64,000 bases of DNA. Origin: JBASEY01 sp964404285 (GTDB taxonomy: Bacteria; CSSED10-310). A program made the position numbers and the translations under genes. The notes beneath the pieces were generated by a model that worked only from the letters and a program-made list of their open reading frames with translations, did no database searches and was not told the DNA's origin. This document shows, piece by piece, positions 27,536-37,257 of the stretch; the stretch's first letter is position 1, and each line of letters opens with the position of its first letter. The stretch spans positions 460,614-524,613 of the forward strand of contig CAYOJK010000001.1 in assembly GCA_964404285.1 (NCBI GenBank). Reading direction: 5' to 3'.

Positions 27536-29017
27536 ATGGATTTTGCTGTTTATTTAATTACTCCGTCGCTGCTGATTGCTATAGTCTTGGCTGCTGTTTG
27601 GCTTGATCGGTGGAGTGTCCCGGTCATTTTAATTGCGCTGGGAGCCGGCATCCTTTTCGGCAGTGATGTTCTGAATCTCTGGCACTTTGACGACATCTTA
27701 CTGACCAACAAAGTTGCCAATTTCGCTTTGGTATTCATACTGTTTCACGGTGGTTTTGCTACAAGACGATGTGACTTCGAAGCCGTCGCTCTTCCAGCGG
27801 GCAGCCTGGCTACCTGGGGTGTCATTTTGACAGCTCTAACAACATTCGGAGTTCTTCACGGCATATTGAGTTGGCCGCTCCACAAAGCGCTGCTGCTGGC
27901 CGCTATCATCTCATCAACCGATGCTGCGGCTATTTTTTCTATTCTTCGGCGACAGCCCTTGCCTTCAACATTATCATCCACAGTTGAAATCGAAAGCGCC
28001 GCTAACGACCCGATGGCGATTCTGCTCACCATGGCGGCAATCGAATGGATCACTGCAGCTCAATCCGCCTGGCAGATGTCAGTCGCTCTTTTTATCTGGA
28101 GATTTGCGGTCGGGCCTCTATGCGGTTTTCTGCTCGCCAAAGCGGCTGTATGGCTTTTCAATCGGCTTACCCCACAGGATCGCGGGCATTATTATGTGCT
28201 TTCATTGGGTATCATTTTGTTAATTTATGGACTAACTGAACTGATCAAAGGCAGCGGTATGCTGGCTGTCTTTATCGCCGGCTACGTGATGGGTAACAGC
28301 CCGTTTGTTCACAAACAAGGTGTGACTAATTTTTCTTCAGCAATTTCTACCGTCGCCAACGTCGGTATGTTTGCCTTGATGGGACTCCAAGTTTTTCCTA
28401 ACCAATGGGGCGATATCTGGCAAGAAGGAATTATTTTATTTCTTGTATTATCGTTTATTGCTCGACCCTTCGCCGTCTTTTTAGGCACAGCCGGTATGAA
28501 ACTTGGTTTTCGTAACTTGATATTTTTTTCCTGGGCCGGGCTTCGAGGTTCAGTCCCTATTGTTCTTGCGACGTATCCTTCGGCTGCCGGACTTGAAATC
28601 GGTCAAGAAATATTCAATTTGGTATTTTTTGCCGTCGTATTATCAATCGCTATACAAGGTTCAACTATGGGATGGCTGGCACGATTACTTCACCTGACAA
28701 CCACCCCAAGACCGATGCCTCTGTTCGACCTGGAACTGGTCACTATGGCGGAAAGTGATTTTGATCTGATGGTGGTTGAGCTCCCAGACCCACAGGGCAG
28801 CCCGGGACCTGTCATTGCCGATTTGAAGCTTCCTTCGGGAACAGTGATTGTCCTGATCACACGCGACAAGGATATCGTCATTCCAAAGGGATCGACTCAG
28901 CTTAAGGGCTGGGACCGTTTAACCGTATTGGCTCACGCCAAAGATCATGACATTATCCGAACGGTCTTGCTAGACACTTTCTCTGAGGTTCAGCAGAATT
29001 TGCACAACAGAGCATAA
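27536..29017 (+). CDS. CPA1-family cation:proton antiporter with RCK_C-like tail (NhaP2 type)
   Basis: 493 residues: about 12 helices (1-395) and a soluble C-terminal domain. The helix-5 region reads SSTDAAAIFSILR and the next ESAANDPMAIL, the ND-type ion-binding signature of electroneutral CPA1 antiporters (N and D). The last 80 residues resemble a TrkA-C/RCK_C ligand domain ('IADLKLPSGTVIVLITRDKDIVIPKGST'). It should exchange K+ or Na+ for H+ across the inner membrane. Stand-alone gene. Confidence 0.88.
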   Translation: MDFAVYLITPSLLIAIVLAAVWLDRWSVPVILIALGAGILFGSDVLNLWHFDDILLTNKVANFALVFILFHGGFATRRCDFEAVALPAGSLATWGVILTALTTFGVLHGILSWPLHKALLLAAIISSTDAAAIFSILRRQPLPSTLSSTVEIESAANDPMAILLTMAAIEWITAAQSAWQMSVALFIWRFAVGPLCGFLLAKAAVWLFNRLTPQDRGHYYVLSLGIILLIYGLTELIKGSGMLAVFIAGYVMGNSPFVHKQGVTNFSSAISTVANVGMFALMGLQVFPNQWGDIWQEGIILFLVLSFIARPFAVFLGTAGMKLGFRNLIFFSWAGLRGSVPIVLATYPSAAGLEIGQEIFNLVFFAVVLSIAIQGSTMGWLARLLHLTTTPRPMPLFDLELVTMAESDFDLMVVELPDPQGSPGPVIADLKLPSGTVIVLITRDKDIVIPKGSTQLKGWDRLTVLAHAKDHDIIRTVLLDTFSEVQQNLHNRA

Positions 29018-29151
29018 GCAAGCAAATTTCTTGGTTTGAGTGGAATCATGCCACTTGATTCTGCTTCAAAACTGGTCTATGTTCCAGCCGAGTCCGTTTC
29101 AGGTTTCTTCAAACAATTTTCATAAGCCCGGAACCAAGTGAGACAAATCTA

Positions 29152-30597
29152 ATGAATACATATCTTATCGTTATTTTAAGCTATTTTGCATTTGTAACTA
29201 TCATTTCTGTTCTAACCAAAAAAGTGGCAAGCCGCTCATCAGCCGACTTTCTGATTGCCGGCCGCAACCTCGGAACGCTTGCCTGTGCCATCGTCGTAGC
29301 GGCGGAATGGCTGGGCGGTATGAGTACAATCGGGGTCAGTGAGCGTGCATTTACGACCGGCACTCTACAACCTATTCTTTATAATCTTTCCACATCAACA
29401 GGAATGATTATCATTGGATTCACGGTTGCCCGTCATTACCGTGAGAAAAACGTACATACCGTCAGCGAAATGTTGCACAACCTGTTCGGGGAAAAAGCTG
29501 CAGCCTATTCCGCTGTTGCGTTCCTGATCGCTTATATTACCTTGGCCTTCGTTCAGCTACAGACCTGCGCCAGCGTCATGGCGCCGCTTTTCGGAATTGA
29601 TTGGATTTGGGCGGTTATCATCGCATCGGTTCTGATCACAATTTACACCTATATCGGAGGCATGCACGCTCTTGCCATCACCGGTATCATCCACGTGATC
29701 ACGATGTTCTCAGGAATAGGTATCGCGCTTTTTATCGGTATGCATAAAATCAACGGTCTGGGCACCTTGACAACCAGACTGCTTGAACAGGGTTCACCAA
29801 CTAACCTTTACAACCCGTTCAGCGCCGGTTTCACAGAGGGATTCAAACTTCTTCTCGGCGGTGTCTTGGGAGGTATGGCGGGGCAAGCCAGTATTCAGCC
29901 GATTTTTGCGGCTCGAAACGCTAAAATCGCCAAGCGAGCAGCGATCTTTTCGGCATTTTTTGTAGCGCCCTTCGGCGTTATGATCGCCTTTTTGGGATTG
30001 TTGGGTAAATCCGGCTTCTTCTTTGATACAGCCACAATTAAAAATGCAAAAATGATTCTGCCGACACTCCTGTCAACGCCTGAGTTTATACACCCACTAT
30101 TAGGCGGACTGGCATTATCCGGCGTTCTTGCGGCTATTCTGTCAACGGTCGGTCCGGTCAACTTTGCCGTCGTCACCATCGTGACAAAAGATATCTATCA
30201 AGGAATTATTAAGAAAAGCGCTGCTGACTCCGAACTGATCGCTACGGCTCGACGCATGGTTTTACTCGTCAATTTAGTCACTATCCCGCTGGCTATCATC
30301 AGCAAGGGAGGTGTTCTAGATACCGCATACATCTCTTATGCCATCCGTGCTATCGGCGCTATTGTCATTATTATGGGTCTCTACGCCCGAAAATGGATTT
30401 CTTCCGATGCCGTCAAAGCCGCCTTTGTCGGGGGAACAGTGGTCATTCTAATTGCCGTCTTCGCCAAAGCAATGAAATGGTTTATTTTGGATGAAACATT
30501 TATTGGCGTTGGTTCGGCGGTCGTATTTATTATTTTAGGAAATCTTTGGACAAAATTTGTAAGAAAGGAAAAAAATCTATCATGTTGCGGGGAATAA
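29152..30597 (+). CDS. Sodium:solute symporter (SSS family)
   Basis: 481 residues with about 13 transmembrane helices in the LeuT-type fold. The SSS hallmarks are visible: SADFLIAGRNLG after helix 1, the broken first core helix (AAEWLGGMSTIG), and 'YTYIGGMHALAITGIIH'. It imports an organic solute, likely a carboxylate, with Na+. Its stop overlaps the start of the CoA-transferase by 16 bases, so it belongs to the four-gene operon ending at 34160; its substrate is probably the acid that this operon degrades. Confidence 0.88.
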   Translation: MNTYLIVILSYFAFVTIISVLTKKVASRSSADFLIAGRNLGTLACAIVVAAEWLGGMSTIGVSERAFTTGTLQPILYNLSTSTGMIIIGFTVARHYREKNVHTVSEMLHNLFGEKAAAYSAVAFLIAYITLAFVQLQTCASVMAPLFGIDWIWAVIIASVLITIYTYIGGMHALAITGIIHVITMFSGIGIALFIGMHKINGLGTLTTRLLEQGSPTNLYNPFSAGFTEGFKLLLGGVLGGMAGQASIQPIFAARNAKIAKRAAIFSAFFVAPFGVMIAFLGLLGKSGFFFDTATIKNAKMILPTLLSTPEFIHPLLGGLALSGVLAAILSTVGPVNFAVVTIVTKDIYQGIIKKSAADSELIATARRMVLLVNLVTIPLAIISKGGVLDTAYISYAIRAIGAIVIIMGLYARKWISSDAVKAAFVGGTVVILIAVFAKAMKWFILDETFIGVGSAVVFIILGNLWTKFVRKEKNLSCCGE

Positions 30598-31784
30598 AAG
30601 TACTGGAATTGGCAAATGTTCTGGCAGGCCCCAGCGTCGGGATGTTTCTGGCAGAACTGGGCGCCGAAGTCTGGAAAGTGGAGAACGTTCGCACAAACGG
30701 TGACGTGACACGCATCTGGAAATTGCCCTCCGAATCACCGGATACCGATATATCAGCTTATTATTCCAGTGTGAACTGGGGTAAACAGAGCCTGGCAGTG
30801 GACCTGACACATGATGAAGGCCTTGACATCGTTCACAATCTGGCAAAACTCTGCGATATCGTTCTGGCCAGTTACAAACCAGGGGACGCGGAAAAACTCA
30901 ATGTCGATCATAAAACCCTTCGTGCCCTGAATCCACGCTTGATATACGGACATATCACCGGATACGGCGCCGATAATCCCCGTGCAGGATTCGATGCGAT
31001 TATACAAGCTGAAAGCGGCTTTACCTTCATGAACGGTGAACCTGACGGACCTCCGACCAAGATGCCGGTGGCTTTGATGGATGTTTTAACCGCACATAAT
31101 TTGAAAGAGGGTATTTTATTGGCGTTGATGCAGAGAGAACGTACCGGCCTGGGTCAGTATATCGAAGCATCCCTGATACGAGGAGGTCTTGCCTCACTGA
31201 TCAATCAGGCTTCCAATTGGCTGGTCGCTAAAACTATCCCACAGCGATTGGGATCTGATCATCCGAATATTGTTCCCTATGGAACAATCTTTCGAACAAA
31301 AGACAATAAGCAGATCGTTCTAGCAGTAGGCACTGAAAAGCAATTTTCAGAACTCTGCAAAGCGCTGGGGAAGCCTGAGTTACCTGAAGATCCTCGTTTT
31401 TCCCGGAATTATGAGCGTGTCATAAATAAAACCGCCTTGCTGGAAATGCTTCAAGATCTGTTTTTAAAGTTTGATCGTGATCAGATACTGGACATTCTGG
31501 AACAGCGTCGTATTCCTGCCGGCGGCGTCTTCGATATGCGTGAAGCGTTCGAAACGCCGGAAGCTCAAGAAATGCTTTTGCACGGAGTTTATGACGATGC
31601 CGACCCGATTGTCGGTGTCCGATCGGTGGCATTTAACTCAGATGTACAAAAACCTCATACCCGACTGCTGCCGCCACCTCATTATGCAGCCCATACCCGC
31701 CATATCTTGAAAACATGGTTGGGTATCGATGATAACAAAATAGAAACACTCATGAGTAAAGGTGTGATTTATGCAAGAGACTAA
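30582..31784 (+). CDS. CaiB/BaiF (class III) CoA-transferase
   Basis: 400 residues from the ATG at 30582 (a TTG 12 codons upstream is less likely). Class III CoA-transferases move CoA between carboxylic acids through an aspartyl intermediate. The nucleophile is visible in PVALMD (D167, equivalent to Asp169 of formyl-CoA transferase), followed by the typical 'GILLALMQRERTGLGQYIE' helix; the N-terminus GIKVLELANVLAGP is canonical. It overlaps both neighbours: the symporter (16 bases) and the oxidoreductase alpha gene (14 bases). Probably activates the imported acid or recycles CoA from the acyl-CoA formed by the oxidoreductase. Confidence 0.92.
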   Translation: MLRGIKVLELANVLAGPSVGMFLAELGAEVWKVENVRTNGDVTRIWKLPSESPDTDISAYYSSVNWGKQSLAVDLTHDEGLDIVHNLAKLCDIVLASYKPGDAEKLNVDHKTLRALNPRLIYGHITGYGADNPRAGFDAIIQAESGFTFMNGEPDGPPTKMPVALMDVLTAHNLKEGILLALMQRERTGLGQYIEASLIRGGLASLINQASNWLVAKTIPQRLGSDHPNIVPYGTIFRTKDNKQIVLAVGTEKQFSELCKALGKPELPEDPRFSRNYERVINKTALLEMLQDLFLKFDRDQILDILEQRRIPAGGVFDMREAFETPEAQEMLLHGVYDDADPIVGVRSVAFNSDVQKPHTRLLPPPHYAAHTRHILKTWLGIDDNKIETLMSKGVIYARD

Positions 31785-32889
31785 ACAAACAGTATTGACG
31801 GATGCGTCACGGCTGGTCATTGAAAGCATGGCACGAGCCGGCGTTGACGCATATATAGGTTACCCTATCACTCCCGCCAACCTGCTATATCTTTATGGCA
31901 GCAGGCGGATGCCACTGATGTTGCCGGCGCCGGATGAAATCACGACTCTCCAGTGGATGAGCGGGCTTTCGGCTGCCGGAAAATTACCGCTGACCGCCAC
32001 GTCATTTCCCGGCTACGCTCTCATGCTGGAGTCGATCAACATGGCCTACATGATGGAGTTGCCGATGGTGATCATCCTGGTTCAGCGCCTTGGTCCGGCG
32101 ACCGGGACAGCTACCTGTGGAGCACAAGGTGACCTGATGCTGCTGAACGGAACACTGTCGGGAGGTCACCCGCTTCCCGTTCTATCGACATCGGATTTCA
32201 ACGATTGCTGGAGTCTGGCTGCCGAAGCGGTAAAAATGGCGGTTACACTTCGCACGCCGGTCGTACTGCTGACATCCAAAGAAGAAATGATGACATCCAA
32301 AAGTTTTGACCTGTCATTATTGGGCACAGTGACTCGAGTTGAGCGGCCGTATTATACAGGAACAAAACCTTATAAACCCTATTTACCCGGTGACGATTTG
32401 GTCGCTCCGTTCCTGCCCTTGGGTGATGCCAATCATCAAGTGCGATTGAATGCCTCGACACACGATGCCAATGGTATCCTGCAACATAGCACGGATGAAG
32501 CAGTGGCTAACACCAAACGACTCGAACAAAAAATTTGGAAAAATCTCGACAAATTTACCCATTACGACTACGACCATCAGGAAGGTTCAGATACACTGAT
32601 CGTATCTTACGGAATTACGGCAGCAGCGGCGAAAGACGCCGTTGCAGAACTTCGGAAAAACAATATCAAAGCGTCATATTTGATACCGAAAACCTTATTG
32701 CCTGTGCCGGGAATATACAGGGAAATTATCGATAAATACGCACGGGTTATCGTCGCTGAAGAAAACTTCAACAAACAATTTGTTAGAATTCTCTATGGGT
32801 CTCAGCCGCCGACACATATTCGATCGGTTGGAAGCGTTGGAAGAATGATCACCCCGGCATCTATTTTGAAAGAAAGGGATTTGTCATGA
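31771..32889 (+). CDS. 2-oxoacid:ferredoxin oxidoreductase, alpha subunit
   Basis: 372 residues. The pyrimidine-binding domain of the TPP fold shows YPITPANLLYLYG, the KorA/PorA signature, and the second half has a transketolase-C-like domain. With its beta-gamma partner it oxidatively decarboxylates a 2-oxoacid to an acyl-CoA, CO2 and reduced ferredoxin. Overlaps the CoA-transferase by 14 bases and the partner by 4 bases (ATGA). No delta (ferredoxin) subunit is in the operon. Confidence 0.88.
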   Translation: MQETKQTVLTDASRLVIESMARAGVDAYIGYPITPANLLYLYGSRRMPLMLPAPDEITTLQWMSGLSAAGKLPLTATSFPGYALMLESINMAYMMELPMVIILVQRLGPATGTATCGAQGDLMLLNGTLSGGHPLPVLSTSDFNDCWSLAAEAVKMAVTLRTPVVLLTSKEEMMTSKSFDLSLLGTVTRVERPYYTGTKPYKPYLPGDDLVAPFLPLGDANHQVRLNASTHDANGILQHSTDEAVANTKRLEQKIWKNLDKFTHYDYDHQEGSDTLIVSYGITAAAAKDAVAELRKNNIKASYLIPKTLLPVPGIYREIIDKYARVIVAEENFNKQFVRILYGSQPPTHIRSVGSVGRMITPASILKERDLS

Positions 32890-34160
32890 ACACCGGCATT
32901 TTGAAAAATATGCAGTTGCCATATTGCAGAGGCTGCGGTCATGAAATTGTTGCGCGAATGACGTCAAAAGCGCTTGAATCATCCGGTTACAAACCTCTCG
33001 ATGTCATCGCTGTTACCGACATCGGATGCCATGGCATTATCGATAAATGTTTAAATACACATACTATTCATGGACTGCATGGTCGGTCTCCCGCCCTGGG
33101 TGCAGGCATCTCATTTGGGATCGAGGACCCATCGAAAAAAATCATTATTTTTATTGGAGATGGCGGCTGTACCATCGGGCTTCAACATATAATGGAAGCC
33201 TCTAGATTGAATTTGAACATGACGTTGCTAGCTCACAATAACATGTTGTACGGCATGACCGGCGGCCAAACGAGTGGTTTGACACCCACTGGTTTTCGCA
33301 CGACCACATCGGCGGATGGAAACCCATTTGTGGCCTACGATATTTGTGCGCTGGCGCATGCTGCCGGTGCAGGCTTCGTCAGACGTATACTGGGAATGGG
33401 TGATATTTCTGAACAATTGACTGAAGCATTTACTTTCAAAGGATTTTCATTGGTTGAAATAATGGAAATCTGTCCCAGTTACGGCGTCAAGTTCAATCCT
33501 GGACGCAAATTGAAGGAAATCGCTGAAACTGCCGGCCGACCGGAGGGCACCTGGCTGAACGATCGCACGCCGTTTCAATTTCAATCAGGTCAAAAAACAT
33601 CAAACCTGTTGGATCAACTCGAGATTGTCGAGCCAAGCATGAAAGCGAACGTGACCGAACCGCTAAGTATTGTCATGAGCGGATCAGCCAGCGAAGGCGT
33701 GCAACTGGCCGCCACCACCCTTGTTAAAGCAGCGATGCTGTGCGGCGTCCAGGCAACCCAAAAGGGGAGCTATCCTGTGACGGTAGGCGTCGGATTCAGC
33801 ACGGCTGAAATCAATCTGTCGCCCAAACCGATTCAGTTTCATGGGATCAATATACCCGATTTTGCGCTGATAACATCACAGGACGGCCTAAATCACAGCA
33901 GAAAAAGAGTCGGCGGCATGAAAAAAGGCCTGGTTCTTTTGGACGAATCCCTTGAAACACCGGAAACCGGAGCCAACGTCATCCGCCATGATTTTCGAGC
34001 CCTCGGGCCTCGAAATGCCAGCATGTATGCGGTTTTTGCTTTTGCAAAACACTCCGGATTACTACCGGTTGATGCCTTGGTGGAAATTATTAAGCAGACT
34101 GGATTCGGCGAAAAACTACCATTGGAAAAAATATTGAATCAATTGAAAGAACACTTCTAG
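32886..34160 (+). CDS. 2-oxoacid:ferredoxin oxidoreductase, fused beta and gamma subunits
   Basis: 424 residues. The beta part (1-about 240) has cluster cysteines C14 and C17 (CRGCGHE), C48 and C196 (EICPSYG), as in four-cysteine beta subunits that carry one [4Fe-4S] cluster, plus the TPP motif GDGGCTIG (91-98) and N118. The gamma domain (about 258-424) begins near SIVMSGSASEGVQLAA and matches stand-alone gamma subunits. Fusion in this order is less common than separate genes. The substrate could be pyruvate, 2-oxoglutarate or a branched or aryl oxoacid. End of the operon; an 11-bp inverted repeat spans its stop codon. Confidence 0.88.
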   Translation: MNTGILKNMQLPYCRGCGHEIVARMTSKALESSGYKPLDVIAVTDIGCHGIIDKCLNTHTIHGLHGRSPALGAGISFGIEDPSKKIIIFIGDGGCTIGLQHIMEASRLNLNMTLLAHNNMLYGMTGGQTSGLTPTGFRTTTSADGNPFVAYDICALAHAAGAGFVRRILGMGDISEQLTEAFTFKGFSLVEIMEICPSYGVKFNPGRKLKEIAETAGRPEGTWLNDRTPFQFQSGQKTSNLLDQLEIVEPSMKANVTEPLSIVMSGSASEGVQLAATTLVKAAMLCGVQATQKGSYPVTVGVGFSTAEINLSPKPIQFHGINIPDFALITSQDGLNHSRKRVGGMKKGLVLLDESLETPETGANVIRHDFRALGPRNASMYAVFAFAKHSGLLPVDALVEIIKQTGFGEKLPLEKILNQLKEHF

Positions 34161-34190
34161 TTTGCAGGAATTATATATAAAACTAGAAGT
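34153..34190 (+). repeat. Perfect inverted repeat across the oxidoreductase stop codon
   Basis: ACTTCTAGTTT (34153-34163) and its exact complement AAACTAGAAGT (34180-34190) flank a 16-base spacer. The stop TAG lies inside the left arm. It would make a hairpin of 11 pairs at the transcript end. No T-tract follows, so it is not a classical terminator; mRNA stabilisation or an unusual terminator is possible. Confidence 0.6.
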
Positions 34191-34337
34191 AATTGATGAT
34201 AGTTAAAATTAAATGCTGTGCTGATAATGCTGCTGTTTTGAATTAACGGAAAAGTAAACAGGGCTACAACAGGTTTGACAGAGTGCTCAGTTCTTGTTAG
34301 AAAGGTGACAGGGGTTTTCCTAATCGGAGGGTTAATT

Positions 34338-35036
34338 ATGAAAAAAATCAAGATGTCTTTCCTTCTTATATTGGTAGCTGCTACCATATTGGTTAGTCCA
34401 GTAAAAGCTTCTGAATTCAACAATTTAACATATCATCTAGACTATCCGGAGCCCGTTGGATCCTTCAGGCTCGTTTTTGATCTGCCCAGCGGACAAAAGG
34501 AATTCAGTTTCGTTCTGCCGTTGATATACAATATGCCGGAGATCTATTTAACTGAAAAACTGAATGATATTTGTACACCGGGCAATCCCGAATATAACCC
34601 GATTTTCTGTATGGTTTTGAATCAATTGTTGAATACCGAAGGGCTTCAGTGGATAAATGAGCAATGGAATACCAATATCTCTTTACTCCTTGATATTTTA
34701 CCCGGCAGAATCACTACGCGTCAGTTGCCCTGGCCAATCAACACCATGGGCACGTTAATCATGCATGATTACGGTATTGAATGGCCATGCTCGTGGAATC
34801 CCCAAACCGGATCGTTTGACTTACTACGTCTATATCTCGAAATTCCCATGGAAACCGGTGCAAATGTTTCAGTCATACAGATTTTTGATTTCAATGGAAA
34901 CGGCGGCATTAACCGAGACAACGGATATAGCATCAACGGTATCTTTGATTACAACATCGGCTGGGCTATCAGCCTTGGAAATACATCCATCAAATTGTTT
35001 ACGGGTATTTTAGGCGGATATGTCGGCCAGCCATAA
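34338..35036 (+). CDS. Secreted protein of unknown function
   Basis: 232 residues from the ATG at 34338, with TCGGAGGG 7 bases upstream. The N-terminus is a clean Sec signal peptide (MKKIKMSFLLILVAATILV, cut near KAS). The mature part has two cysteines spaced 19 residues apart near residue 80-95, a possible disulfide, and a C-terminal 'FDFNGNGGINRDNG' stretch that looks like an EF-hand-type or dockerin-like calcium loop, though only one loop is present. I do not recognise the family. A separate transcript, 178 bases after the catabolic operon. Confidence 0.7.
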   Translation: MKKIKMSFLLILVAATILVSPVKASEFNNLTYHLDYPEPVGSFRLVFDLPSGQKEFSFVLPLIYNMPEIYLTEKLNDICTPGNPEYNPIFCMVLNQLLNTEGLQWINEQWNTNISLLLDILPGRITTRQLPWPINTMGTLIMHDYGIEWPCSWNPQTGSFDLLRLYLEIPMETGANVSVIQIFDFNGNGGINRDNGYSINGIFDYNIGWAISLGNTSIKLFTGILGGYVGQP

Positions 35037-35151
35037 AAAGGCCGTCATTCGCGGAGATAATCTGAAAACATACGATTTATCATCAGGTTTGCCAAACACT
35101 GATAAGGCTTTTTGTCGAATAGCGCTTCATTAGGTGAACAGGTTCGACAGG

Positions 35152-36087
35152 ATGGCTTGGAACAACAATACCTATTGGACTGAGAAAGTATTCACTCTTC
35201 CAAAACTCTCTGATCAACCGATTTCAGGCCTATTGTTTACCGATCTGGATGGAACACTGATACAAAAAGGTTCCGGTCTGCAAAAACCAGATGAGTTTTT
35301 TCTGAAGGCTATTGGAAAAGCAGGGTGGATGCGTATCATTGTGACGGGAAGATCTCTTGATTCATTTCATCGCGTTTTCCCGGATCTCAAAAAACTGCCA
35401 ATAGACTATGTTGTTTTTTCCTCCGGCGCCGGCATCATTGAAACCGCATCTGACAAATTGATCCGAACAGTGAACTTGACTCCCTATGCACTGGAAAAAA
35501 TTCTAGCAGTTATAAACCAAGAGCAATTAGATTACATGCTGCATGACCCGGCGCCTCAAAATACACCTTTTCATTGGTGGAGCACAGGACGTCATAATCC
35601 GGACTTTCATCGTCGAATCGAGCTCTATCATTCTGTCTGCACACCATTATCGACCAAGCCTGACACGTGGTATAAGCCTTCGGCTCAAGTGATCGTTATT
35701 TCTCCATTAGAAGAATTTTATGAGCGGCACGAACGGTTGACAGAAAAACTTCGGGATTTTACGGTCATCCGAACGACTTCTCCACTCGATGGCCGATCCG
35801 TCTGGCACGAAATCTATCCGAGTATTGTTTCCAAAGGCCAAGTATGTGAATGGCTGAAGCAAAATCTTGGCGTGAACAAACACCCATCACTTGCGATTGG
35901 AAATGATTATAATGACTGGGATATGCTGACCTGGGCAGATTCTGCCTATGTGGTGCCCGACGCTCCAGAAGAACTACATCGAGAATTTCTTCAAATCTCG
36001 AATAAAAACAATCTACCTCCTGTGGCATCAGTAATTCATGACGTGTTAGCCCGAAGAGGCATCGATGTGCAATTTGACAATTTCTGA
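35152..36087 (+). CDS. HAD-superfamily phosphatase (sugar-phosphatase-like)
   Basis: 311 residues from the ATG at 35152 (a GTG six codons upstream is the other option). HAD motif I is LLFTDLDGTLI, motif II VTGRS, and motif IV GNDYNDWDML near the end, with a type IIB cap. It resembles sucrose-6-phosphate or mannosyl-3-phosphoglycerate phosphatases in layout; the substrate is not readable. The 3' end overlaps the convergent metallophosphoesterase gene by 42 bases, one of two such overlaps in the window. Confidence 0.82.
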   Translation: MAWNNNTYWTEKVFTLPKLSDQPISGLLFTDLDGTLIQKGSGLQKPDEFFLKAIGKAGWMRIIVTGRSLDSFHRVFPDLKKLPIDYVVFSSGAGIIETASDKLIRTVNLTPYALEKILAVINQEQLDYMLHDPAPQNTPFHWWSTGRHNPDFHRRIELYHSVCTPLSTKPDTWYKPSAQVIVISPLEEFYERHERLTEKLRDFTVIRTTSPLDGRSVWHEIYPSIVSKGQVCEWLKQNLGVNKHPSLAIGNDYNDWDMLTWADSAYVVPDAPEELHREFLQISNKNNLPPVASVIHDVLARRGIDVQFDNF

Positions 36088-37191
36088 ATCCGTGCCAATT
36101 CGAAACGGCGGACCCCAGACACCGGTTCCCGAACTCACATACAGGTGTAGGCCGTTGATATCATAATAACCGTTATTATAGGGAAACATCAGACGAGTAA
36201 AATAACCGAACGGCCACAATTGCCCATTATGCGTGTGACCACTGAGCTGGATATGGGCGCCCATCTTAGCAACTTCCTGAAGATAAACCGGCTGATGGCT
36301 CAATACGATCACAGGAATATCGGGAGGAATCGTTTCCTCAAGGTCGGAAAAATTCGGTTTAGACTGATTAGCTATACTGATTCCTGTCGGGTCATCGATC
36401 CCAACAATACAGGCTATTTCAGGAATCGTATGCACCTGATTTCTAAGCAATTTTATTCCACACTCTTCCAGCATGACCGCCATCTGAGCGGTATCAGTAA
36501 AAAATTCGTGATTACCCGTTATGGCAAACACACCGTAGCGGGCGGACAGCCGCTTCAGGCCAGGCTTGAACCGTTCGAGCCGAATGGGGTTTTCATCGAT
36601 ATTGTCCCCTGTAAGAACAATTATATCCGGGGTCAGCGCCAGGGTTCGATCCACTATCGATTCCCACCATTTAACTGATCGAAGCTCATCCAGATGAAGA
36701 TCGGATAATTGCACGATAGTCAATGTGTTCTTGTTCTGTGTTGGAACAGATATATTCACGTGTCGTATCACCGGTCGCCAAGCTTTGAGGAAACCGACTC
36801 CAATAAATGCCATCATGATCAGTAGAATAATCGATCCGGTGATTGGAAAACCTGAATGCAGCCTTTCTGCGGATGCGTGATGGTTTGTGATAACTATCCG
36901 AGCAAAAAAATACAGCGCTCCCGTAATGATTCCCAACAGAGTGAAATAAAACAACATTCCAAGCCATATATGCCCAATCTGCATAATCGTTGCAGCCACT
37001 TTACCAGGCCGGACCGACATCAAGAACTGACCGATCGGCTGAGAAAATGCAATCAGACAGAAAACAAACGTAAAAATTAAAGTCGTTTTTTCGGAAAAAT
37101 GAAACATGAATCGGAACCATTTGAAGGCTACGATATTCATGAGCATATAAATAGCCAGGACGATACTGATAAAGACGACAAAACGATTCAT
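36046..37191 (-). CDS. Membrane-anchored metallophosphoesterase (YaeI/calcineurin-like)
   Basis: 381 residues. Four hydrophobic helices (about 5-130) are followed by a calcineurin-like domain with the full metal motif set: LSDLHLDE, LTGDNIDEN, ITGNHE, VLSHQP and LSGHTHNGQL. This is a two-metal phosphodiesterase facing probably the periplasm; relatives cleave UDP-sugar lipids or phospholipid headgroups. The end overlaps the convergent HAD gene. Upstream and on the same strand lies the astacin gene, 66 bases away. Confidence 0.9.
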   Translation of the reverse strand: MNRFVVFISIVLAIYMLMNIVAFKWFRFMFHFSEKTTLIFTFVFCLIAFSQPIGQFLMSVRPGKVAATIMQIGHIWLGMLFYFTLLGIITGALYFFARIVITNHHASAERLHSGFPITGSIILLIMMAFIGVGFLKAWRPVIRHVNISVPTQNKNTLTIVQLSDLHLDELRSVKWWESIVDRTLALTPDIIVLTGDNIDENPIRLERFKPGLKRLSARYGVFAITGNHEFFTDTAQMAVMLEECGIKLLRNQVHTIPEIACIVGIDDPTGISIANQSKPNFSDLEETIPPDIPVIVLSHQPVYLQEVAKMGAHIQLSGHTHNGQLWPFGYFTRLMFPYNNGYYDINGLHLYVSSGTGVWGPPFRIGTDSEIVKLHIDASSG

Positions 37192-37257
37192 TTTAAATCT
37201 GCCTCACTCATGCTTTTATACAATCAAGAGAAGAATTATTTTTATGGATGGATACAA

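Noticed and set aside
35134..35151. TTCGA-type sequence as a tRNA T-loop near 35142
   Set aside because: No acceptor stem, anticodon arm or CCA end could be folded around it.
36220..36678. 152-residue plus-strand frame
   Set aside because: Shadow of the metallophosphoesterase gene on the minus strand.
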